Shown here: positions 6,561 to 11,742 of the stretch, in pieces
Layout of the letters: each line of letters starts with the position of its first letter
Numbering within the stretch: position 1 is the stretch's first letter
Source: Anaerolineae bacterium
GTDB lineage: Bacteria; Chloroflexota; Anaerolineae; SpSt-600
Reading direction: 5' to 3'
Length of the DNA: 11,742 nucleotides
Assembly: GCA_028275425.1 (NCBI GenBank)
Contig: JAPWUT010000032.1
Coordinates: 1-11,742, forward strand
Translations under genes and position numbers: made by a program
The notes under the pieces: model-generated
What the model was told of the DNA's origin: nothing
Databases searched by the model: none
Seen by the model: the letters and a program-made list of their open reading frames with translations, nothing else

Positions 6561-6628
6561 AACCGCTAAGGACGCAAAGAACGCAAAGAAAATTAAAAAG
6601 CTCTGCGTCCTTTGCGCTCTTTGCGGTT
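6561..6628. repeat. Imperfect long inverted repeat built of CGCAAAG subrepeats
   Basis: Left arm 6561-6589 and right arm 6602-6628 are inverted copies, matching at 23 of 27 aligned positions with one 2-nt gap, around a 12-nt A-rich centre. Each arm starts AACCGC and contains short direct subrepeats (CGCAAAG, CGCTAAG). Repeats of this wording are scattered through many bacterial genomes and often yield spurious proteins rich in AKDAKNAK and LCVLCAL; this is recollection, not a search. No transposase is present. It separates the two divergent promoters and may fold as a transcript hairpin from either side. Confidence 0.75.
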
Positions 6629-6641
6629 CAAGAATTAAAGG

Positions 6642-6666
6642 TTGGCTTAGGCCAATAACAAGCCAA
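6642..6666. repeat. Small inverted repeat TTGGCTT...AAGCCAA
   Basis: 7-bp arms (6642-6648 and 6660-6666) with an 11-nt spacer and a third TTGGCTT copy near 6680. It lies upstream of the right-facing promoter. It could be a regulator site or chance; nothing else supports a role. Confidence 0.3.
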
Positions 6667-6704
6667 AGGCTCAAAGGGATTGGCTTGGGGAAGCATGGGC
6701 CTTT

Positions 6705-6733
6705 TTGACACATCCTCCGTTTTCGGCTAATAT
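6705..6733 (+). promoter_or_regulatory. Near-consensus sigma-70 promoter of the phospholipid operon
   Basis: TTGACA (6705-6710), a 17-bp spacer and TAATAT (6728-6733). The -35 is perfect, the spacing optimal and the -10 has five of six consensus bases. Transcription would start near 6740, giving a leader of about 20 nt containing GGGGAGGG just before the ATG at 6760. This predicts strong constitutive expression of the three-gene operon. Confidence 0.75.
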
Positions 6734-6759
6734 CTTCAGCAAGAGGTAGGGGAGGGTTT

Positions 6760-7641
6760 ATGGGTTACCTCATCTATTTTTTGTTTCGTTTAGCGGCATG
6801 GCTTTGCACGAGGTTGCCGTCAAAGATAACCTACGGGGCCGCTATCTTCATAGGCGATGTCCTTTTCCTCCTCTCCCGTAAAGTCCGAAGCAACCTCATG
6901 CATAACATTAGCAACGTCACTGGCCGCAGGGATGAGCGGATTGTCCGGAAGATTTTCCGCCACCTCGCCTTAAACCATGTGGACTTGTTCACAACCCCGA
7001 AGCTTTCCCGGGAGAGTTTGGAGAAGAGGTTGGAGATTGAGGGCTTTGAGCATTTCTTGGAGGCCTATGGGAAGGGCAAGGGGGTAATATTGGCCTCAAT
7101 CCACATGGGTTGCCCCGATTTTGTCGGCCAGTGGCTTGCCTTCCAAGGGTTTCCGGTCACCATCCCGGCCGAGGTCCTGGAACCCCAAGCCCTCTTTCGC
7201 TTTATGACTAAGCTTAGGTCAGCCCACGGAATTCGCCTCATACCCGTGAACGGCCCTCTCATGGAGCTGGTCAGAGCGCTGCACCGAGGTGAAGCCATAG
7301 CCCTGGCCCTGGATAGGGATGCTACCGGAAGCGGGGTTGAGGTTAAATTTTTCGGCAAGCTTGCCCGCTTGCCCGATGGAGCAGCTCGCTTGGCTTACCG
7401 CACCGGTGCCCCGATTGTCATGGCTTTCTGCATCAGGAAGCCTGATAACTCCTTCAAAGTGTGGGTTGAACCCCCGTTCCATGTGGCCGGGGAAGGCCCT
7501 AAGGAAGAAGTCATTGCCAGAGCGCAGGAGAAGATAATCGCCACGATGGAAAAGTACATAAAGGCTTACCCCGAACAATGGGTCCTTTCTGCCCCCCTGT
7601 GGAGGGAAGGCGATGAAGATAGCGCTGGTCTCACCCTATGA
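6760..7641 (+). CDS. LpxL/HtrB-family acyltransferase, PatA-like
   Basis: A 293-residue membrane-associated acyltransferase of the lysophospholipid/lauroyl acyltransferase family, which moves a fatty acyl chain from acyl-CoA or acyl-ACP to a glycolipid hydroxyl. An N-terminal hydrophobic segment (about 2-18) anchors it. The catalytic H-x4-D is H115/D120 (SIHMGCPD). Downstream family motifs are DRDATGSGVEVKFFG (185-199), PDGAARLAYRTGAP (205-218) and PEQW (271-274). In Gram-negatives this family acylates lipid A; in mycobacteria the same family (PatA) acylates the mannose of phosphatidylinositol mannosides. Here it directly precedes a PimA-like gene and overlaps it by 29 nt, so the PatA-like role is favoured. 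Start ATG at 6760 follows GGGGAGGG. Substrate assignment rests on context. Confidence 0.88.
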   Translation: MGYLIYFLFRLAAWLCTRLPSKITYGAAIFIGDVLFLLSRKVRSNLMHNISNVTGRRDERIVRKIFRHLALNHVDLFTTPKLSRESLEKRLEIEGFEHFLEAYGKGKGVILASIHMGCPDFVGQWLAFQGFPVTIPAEVLEPQALFRFMTKLRSAHGIRLIPVNGPLMELVRALHRGEAIALALDRDATGSGVEVKFFGKLARLPDGAARLAYRTGAPIVMAFCIRKPDNSFKVWVEPPFHVAGEGPKEEVIARAQEKIIATMEKYIKAYPEQWVLSAPLWREGDEDSAGLTL

Positions 7642-8755
7642 TTTCTCCGTCCCTGGGGGCGTGGTCAAGCACATATATTACTTGGCAAAGCACTTTCGGG
7701 AAATGGGCCACGAGGTTAAAGTCATTGCCCCTTGTTCCCGTGAAGATGCTCCCCTTTCCGAGTATTTGGTCAAGGTCTCAAGTTTGGTGGTAGGGATACC
7801 ATCGGCAGGCTCGGTGGCGAGGGTCTCCGTTTCACCACTGGTCTACAGGAAAGCGAAGAAGATACTTGAGGAGGAAAACTTTGACGTAGTGCACATCCAT
7901 GAGCCTTTAACCCCGATGCTCCCCGTTGCCGTTCTGAGGCATTCTGAGTCCTTGAACATAGGCACCTTTCACGCCTATAGGCCTGACCCCCACCCGGTGC
8001 TGGAGTATTCCGATGTTTTGCTTAAGCGTTTGGCCAACAAATTGGATGGAAGGATTGCCGTTTCCATGGCGGCCAGGGATTACATAAGCCGGTATTTCCC
8101 CGGCGATTACCGCATAATCCCCAACGGTGTTGACCTGGACTTTTTCCAAAGCATGGCCAAGCCGATTGAGCGCTTCTGCGATGGTCGCCCAAACATCCTA
8201 TTTGTGGGGAGGCTTGAGAAGCGCAAGGGCTTTGGCTTCTTGCTGGATGCTTTTAAGCTTGTGCAGGCGGAAATCCCACAAGCCCGTCTCCTCGTAGTAG
8301 GAGCTTTTGACGATGACGATAAGAAGCCTTTTGTGGAATATGTGCGCCGGAACCGAATCCATGGGGTGCGCTTCATTGGCCACGTCCCCGAAGAAGAGCT
8401 CCCCCGCTACTATCACACTTGCGATGTCTTCTGTGCCCCATCCCTTGGGTACGAAAGCTTCGGGATGGTCCTTGTGGAAGCGATGGCTGCCGGCAAGCCG
8501 GTGGTGGCTTCGGCTATCCCCGGATATACAGAGGTGGTGAAAAGCGGGGCCGAAGGTTTGCTTGTCCCCCCAGGCGACCCCCAAGCTTTGGCCAGGGCGA
8601 TAATCCATTTGCTCAATAACCCGCAGCTTAGGGAGTGGATGGGGGAAATGGGGAGGAGAAAAGCGGCTCGCTACTCATGGCGACAAATAGCTTCGGAGGT
8701 GCTGGATTATTACCGGGAAGTAGCTGAGCTTAAGGGCAAGAAGCTTCCGAAGTGA
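7613..8755 (+). CDS. pimA: GT4 glycosyltransferase, PimA-like (phosphatidylinositol mannosyltransferase)
   Basis: A 380-residue retaining GT-B glycosyltransferase that would transfer mannose from GDP-mannose to phosphatidylinositol at the inner face of the membrane. Features as in PimA: PGGV glycine loop (14-17), SVAR (67-70), HIHEP (94-98), TFH (118-120), RIAVS (147-151), IPNGVD (169-174), GRLEKRKG donor-phosphate site (R200, K205), CAPSLGYESFG (274-284) and the E-x7-E pair E281/E289 within ESFGMVLVEAMAAG. Length equals the family norm. It starts inside the acyltransferase gene, preceded by GGAGGGAAGGCG, and ends in a GTGA overlap with the phosphatidyltransferase. The resemblance to mycobacterial PimA is judged by motif and gene order, from memory. 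Another GT4 acceptor, for example a glycosyl-diacylglycerol, is possible. Confidence 0.85.
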   Translation: MKIALVSPYDFSVPGGVVKHIYYLAKHFREMGHEVKVIAPCSREDAPLSEYLVKVSSLVVGIPSAGSVARVSVSPLVYRKAKKILEEENFDVVHIHEPLTPMLPVAVLRHSESLNIGTFHAYRPDPHPVLEYSDVLLKRLANKLDGRIAVSMAARDYISRYFPGDYRIIPNGVDLDFFQSMAKPIERFCDGRPNILFVGRLEKRKGFGFLLDAFKLVQAEIPQARLLVVGAFDDDDKKPFVEYVRRNRIHGVRFIGHVPEEELPRYYHTCDVFCAPSLGYESFGMVLVEAMAAGKPVVASAIPGYTEVVKSGAEGLLVPPGDPQALARAIIHLLNNPQLREWMGEMGRRKAARYSWRQIASEVLDYYREVAELKGKKLPK

Positions 8756-9384
8756 GGAGTTGGTTCACGAAAATGCTGGGAGAAAGGCTCAGGGAAAGGA
8801 CCCGTAAGCCGTTGGGAAAAATCGCCAAAGTCATCGGGGCCTCGGGCGTTTCCCCTAACCTCCTTACCCTAACCGGGTTCCTCTTAACCCTTCCGGCCGC
8901 CTTCGTTCTCGCTCTGGGGAAATGGCAATTGGCAGGGGTTATCCTGATACTGGCCAGCCTCTTTGACGTTGTGGACGGGGCCGTAGCCAGGGCCACGGGA
9001 AAAGTAAGCTCGTTCGGCGCTTTCCTGGATTCAACCTTGGACCGCTTCAGCGAAGCCGCAGTTTACCTCGGCCTGGCCGTTTATTTCCTGAAATCGCAGG
9101 ACTTCATTGGGGGTGTGCTCTGTTACCTGACCTTGGTTGGTTCCTTCATGGTAAGCTATGCTCGGGCGAGGGCTGAAGGGCTGGGAGTGGAGTGCAAGGA
9201 GGGCTTATTTACCAGGTTTGAGAGGCTTTTGGTCCTCATTTTGGGACTGCTTATCGCTAAACCCTTGTGGGCCTTGTGGGTCCTGGCCCCGTTCTCTAAC
9301 CTCACGGCCCTGCAGAGGATTTACTTGGTGCGCAAAACTCTGCGGAATCGCCCTAATGGAAAAGGTTGTCAAGGACCATCATAA
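8752..9384 (+). CDS. pgsA: CDP-alcohol phosphatidyltransferase, PgsA1/PIP-synthase-like
   Basis: A 210-residue integral membrane enzyme that condenses CDP-diacylglycerol with an alcohol phosphate. The signature D-x2-D-G-x2-A-R-x8-G-x3-D-x3-D is complete: D72, D75, G76, A79, R80, G89, D93, D97. About six hydrophobic segments follow the family pattern. The segments SYARARAEGLG (135-145) and FERLLVLILG (156-165) resemble the equivalent region of mycobacterial phosphatidylinositol-phosphate synthase, supporting inositol-phosphate as acceptor; phosphatidylglycerophosphate synthase is the alternative. The GTG start overlaps the glycosyltransferase stop (GTGA); an ATG at 8773 is possible but 13 nt from the nearest GGAG. 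The 3' end overlaps the convergent ZIP gene by 32 bp. Confidence 0.87.
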   Translation: MRSWFTKMLGERLRERTRKPLGKIAKVIGASGVSPNLLTLTGFLLTLPAAFVLALGKWQLAGVILILASLFDVVDGAVARATGKVSSFGAFLDSTLDRFSEAAVYLGLAVYFLKSQDFIGGVLCYLTLVGSFMVSYARARAEGLGVECKEGLFTRFERLLVLILGLLIAKPLWALWVLAPFSNLTALQRIYLVRKTLRNRPNGKGCQGPS

Positions 9385-10117
9385 CTATGAAGCCAGCCAG
9401 AAGCCCAGTCGTTCCGATGCGGGCATAGCCCTTGCGGTGGGTCTCGGGGATTATCTCCTCGCTTATGACGTAGAGCATAGCTCCTGCCGCAAAGCCCATT
9501 GCCACTGGGACCAAGGGCTTAACCAAGGTTACAGCTGCTGCTCCCAAAAAGCCGGCCAAGGGCTCGGCCAACCCCGAAAGGGTGGCATAGAAGATGGAGC
9601 GCTTAGGAGAGTAGCCTTCACGGATGAGGGGTAAAGCTACGGCTAAACCCTCCGGCATATTCTGCAAACCTATGGCTATAGCCAAAGTTATGGCTGTGGA
9701 AAGACTTCCGCTGCCAAAGCCAACCCCCACAGCCATCCCTTCCGGGAAGTTGTGGATGGTTATGGCCAAAATAAGGAGCCATATTCGCCTCAATGTGGAG
9801 GATGGGCCTTCCGGCCCGGCAATGAAATGGAGGTGAGGGATAGCCTTATCGGCATAGGAAAGGAGCAAGGCGCCGAGCACGATGCCCAGAGAAGCAATCC
9901 AAACTCCTCCTAAATCTATGGCCGGGATAAGGAGGCTGAAGGCGGTAGCAGCAAGCATTACTCCAGCCGCAAAACCTAAGAGAGCGTCTAAAACTTTATC
10001 TGGGACTCCACGGAAGACCAGGACAGGTATAGCCCCAACCCCCGAGGCTAAACCGGTAGCTACGGTGGCTAAGGTTCCGTAAAGGACTACTTGCCAGCCG
10101 GAAAGCACCTCGTTCAT
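9353..10117 (-). CDS. ZIP-family divalent metal transporter (GufA/ZupT-like)
   Basis: A 254-residue membrane protein importing Zn2+ and possibly Fe2+ or Mn2+. Eight hydrophobic segments are visible. The binuclear metal site of the family is present: HNFPEG (H122, N123, E126) in helix 4 and QNMPEG (Q152, N153, E156) in helix 5, with SEEIIPETH (219-227) in a later segment. The loop after helix 3 has only a short His pair (PHLHF, 94-98) instead of a long His-rich stretch. The ATG at 10117 has a weak AAGGCGG before it. It diverges from the propeller-peptidase gene across 40 bp and converges on pgsA with overlapping stops. Metal choice cannot be told from sequence alone. A zinc importer next to a probable zinc peptidase is suggestive but may be accidental. 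Confidence 0.93.
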   Translation of the reverse strand: MNEVLSGWQVVLYGTLATVATGLASGVGAIPVLVFRGVPDKVLDALLGFAAGVMLAATAFSLLIPAIDLGGVWIASLGIVLGALLLSYADKAIPHLHFIAGPEGPSSTLRRIWLLILAITIHNFPEGMAVGVGFGSGSLSTAITLAIAIGLQNMPEGLAVALPLIREGYSPKRSIFYATLSGLAEPLAGFLGAAAVTLVKPLVPVAMGFAAGAMLYVISEEIIPETHRKGYARIGTTGLLAGFIVMMVLDNLFH

Positions 10118-10136
10118 AGGCCGCCTTGTGGTGAGT

Positions 10137-10165
10137 ATTATAGCTTAAGGAGGGTAAATGAACAA
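10137..10165 (-). promoter_or_regulatory. Putative ZIP gene promoter inside a 40-bp divergent gap
   Basis: On the minus strand, TATAAT (10142-10137) follows TTGTTC (10165-10160) by 17 bp, 20 bp before the ZIP ATG. The -35 falls within the first codons of the divergent gene. The same A/T core read on the plus strand gives TATTAT (10136-10141), but it lacks a -35 and would start transcription almost on the Shine-Dalgarno (AAGGAGGG, 10147-10154). The two genes probably compete for this spot. Confidence 0.4.
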
Positions 10166-11742
10166 GACCTTAGCCTTGGTTCTGACTCTATCCCTGCTGA
10201 CAAGCTACCAAAGCCCGGTGATAACCTTTGCCGCTTTCAAGGATGGGAACTGGGACATTTACACACTGGAAGTTGATTCTGGCCAACTCTTCCGCTTGAC
10301 CTATCATCCTGCTGAGGACCGAGACCCAGCGCTTTCTCCCGACGGGAAGAAGCTTGCCTTCTCTTCCCGACGCGACGGGAACTGGGAGATATATCTCGTT
10401 GGCCAAGGAGGCGATATCACCCGCCTCACTTTTGACCCCCACTACGACGGAAGGCCGGCCTGGTCTCCGGATGGGAAGCGCATAGCGTTTGAATCCACCA
10501 GGGCCGGAGATTTGGACATCTGGCTTATGGAAGCCGATGGCTCCAACCAGCGCAATCTTACCCCTGATAGCCCTTATGGCGATGCTGAGCCCGCTTGGTC
10601 CCCCGATGGCCGCCTCATAGCCTTTACCTCGTGGCGTTTCGGCGATAAAGACCTTTTCTTGTTGGACCCCGACTCTGGGGAACTAACCCAGCTCACTACC
10701 GAACCCACCGACGAATATTCCCCTTCATGGTCACCTAATGGGGATAAGCTGGCCTTTGTCCGGGAAGAAAACGGGCATAAGGCAGTCTGGGTTATGGAGC
10801 TGGAAAGCAGGAGAGCCTATCGCCTAAGCTGGCTTTCGGCCGAGGATTCTCCGGTTTGGTTGCCCGATGGCCGTCTTGCCTACATTTCCTACCGTTACGA
10901 TGGGGAAAGGTTGGTGTTGGATGAATCGCCGGGCAAGCTATTGTTGCCCAGAGTGCTTTTGGGGCCGGCTTTCCTGAGGGGAGGTTTGAGTGCAGCCGCC
11001 ACATTCAGGCTTCCTGGGGACAAACTCTCCCCATCAACTTTATCTCTTCCTACCCCAGTGCAGTCTTCTGAGAGAAGGGGGCTTGAAGAGCTTGATGGGG
11101 TAGATGTTTACGATGCCAGGCTCAGTAGTGCTGTTGTGGAATCGTTCGCGGCTCTCAGGGAAAGGCTTCGGCGTAAATTGGGCTACGATTTCCTTGGGCG
11201 TTTGTGGGAGGCCTTTCGGTCTGTTGATTTCCAGAGTGAGCATTCTGATTATGCCAGCTGGCACAAAGCTGGCAGGGCTTTTGACATATATTTTGACGAG
11301 AAGCAAGCTCTCATAGTGCGAGAGGAGCTGGGGGGAGAAACGCGGTGGAGGGTTTACCTGAAGTGTGCAAAGATGGATGGCACGTGTGGGGAGCCTTTGC
11401 GTCATCACCCATGGGAATTGAGTTACATTCCTGGCGAAGAAGGGAAGCCCGGCCTCATACCCAACGGTTACTATGTGGATTTTACCCAGGCGGCGCGGGA
11501 GGCCGGGTGGGAGCGCATCTCCGCTCACCAGGGGTCGGATTTTGATTGGCGTTGGGAGTACAAAGCCTTGGAATTTTGGCATTACCAAAAGAGGGATGGC
11601 CTTACTTGGTACGAAGCCATGGAACAGGTTTATCCGGCCGAAGAGCTTAAGGAGCTTTTCTCTTGGGAGAAAGCTACCGAGGCTGGGGTCCCTCCTCACC
11701 TTGTAGGGCCCAAGGGAATAGAAATTCCGTCGGACAAGGCTT
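10158..11742 (+). CDS. Secreted TolB-like beta-propeller fused to a VanX/VanY-like (LAS) zinc peptidase domain, 3' partial
   Basis: At least 528 residues; no stop before the window end. The start ATG follows AAGGAGGGTAA. Residues 1-16 form a signal peptide or anchor (MNKTLALVLTLSLLTS); no clear cleavage motif. Residues about 21-255 hold six propeller blades marked by SPDGKKLAF (60), SPDGKRIAF (103), SPDGRLIAF (148), SPNGDKLAF (192), LPDGRLAYI (235), with the first blade starting ITFAAFKDGNWDIY. A variable linker spans about 256-325. The C-terminal domain carries S-x-H-x2-G-x-A-x-D (S367, H369, G372, A374, D376) and E-x-W-H (E472, H475): the three zinc ligands and catalytic Glu of VanX/VanY and the LAS/M15 peptidases. 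Two cysteines (C403, C410) lie between. It probably trims D-Ala-containing peptidoglycan peptides outside the cell, with the propeller as binding module. The propeller call is firm; the peptidase call rests on motifs. Confidence 0.85.
   Translation, partial: MNKTLALVLTLSLLTSYQSPVITFAAFKDGNWDIYTLEVDSGQLFRLTYHPAEDRDPALSPDGKKLAFSSRRDGNWEIYLVGQGGDITRLTFDPHYDGRPAWSPDGKRIAFESTRAGDLDIWLMEADGSNQRNLTPDSPYGDAEPAWSPDGRLIAFTSWRFGDKDLFLLDPDSGELTQLTTEPTDEYSPSWSPNGDKLAFVREENGHKAVWVMELESRRAYRLSWLSAEDSPVWLPDGRLAYISYRYDGERLVLDESPGKLLLPRVLLGPAFLRGGLSAAATFRLPGDKLSPSTLSLPTPVQSSERRGLEELDGVDVYDARLSSAVVESFAALRERLRRKLGYDFLGRLWEAFRSVDFQSEHSDYASWHKAGRAFDIYFDEKQALIVREELGGETRWRVYLKCAKMDGTCGEPLRHHPWELSYIPGEEGKPGLIPNGYYVDFTQAAREAGWERISAHQGSDFDWRWEYKALEFWHYQKRDGLTWYEAMEQVYPAEELKELFSWEKATEAGVPPHLVGPKGIEIPSDKA

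Noticed and set aside
6661..6706. AAAGGC...GCCTTTTT considered as a terminator before the right-facing promoter
   Set aside because: The arms are only six bases with a loop of about 30 nt, and the T-run is part of the TTGACA -35 region.
6523..6708. 61-codon frame containing AKDAKNAK and LCVLCAL
   Set aside because: This is the translation of the inverted repeat at 6561-6628, a common source of false proteins. It has no ribosome-binding site.
11040..11699. 219-codon minus-strand frame at the right end
   Set aside because: It lies antisense to the propeller-peptidase gene, whose plus-strand frame has continuous domain motifs; the minus-strand translation shows no family motif.

Overview
The window looks like chromosome from a Gram-positive-type, probably thermophilic bacterium, most likely a member of the Chloroflexota. 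This placement is inferred from protein flavour, gene order and the style of the intergenic repeats; no rRNA or other phylogenetic marker is present. Genes are tightly packed, with 4-nt overlaps and strong Shine-Dalgarno sequences.

Layout. Positions 1-838 hold a tandem array of about 150-bp, G-rich repeat units with no convincing gene; it continues off the left edge. Positions 892-5349 (minus strand) form a four-gene operon transcribed right to left: a membrane-fusion protein, an ABC ATPase, a MacB-type permease, and a soluble receiver-histidine kinase hybrid. A perfect TATAAT -10 box and a 7-bp dyad sit just upstream at 5358-5385. Positions 5408-6427 (minus) carry rnhB (RNase HII) and rplS (ribosomal protein L19). 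The 332-bp gap at 6428-6759 holds a putative rplS promoter, an imperfect long inverted repeat, and a near-consensus sigma-70 promoter facing right. Positions 6760-9384 (plus) form an overlapping trio: an acyltransferase, a PimA-like glycosyltransferase and a CDP-alcohol phosphatidyltransferase. The same three families cluster for phosphatidylinositol-mannoside synthesis in mycobacteria. A ZIP metal transporter (9353-10117, minus) converges on this trio with overlapping stop codons. From 10158 to the right edge runs a secreted TolB-like beta-propeller protein joined to a C-terminal domain with the complete zinc and catalytic signature of VanX/VanY-type (LAS/M15) peptidases. It is open at the window end.

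How they work together. The minus-strand operon would build a MacAB-like efflux or export pump with its own signalling protein. The plus-strand trio would make and decorate an inositol phospholipid: headgroup transfer, mannosylation, then acylation. The propeller-peptidase is a candidate cell-wall enzyme. The most unusual items are the propeller-peptidase fusion, the phosphoinositol-mannoside-like trio outside Actinobacteria, and the left-hand array, whose units combine a GNA-triloop hairpin, a second hairpin and, in four of five units, a G-quadruplex motif.
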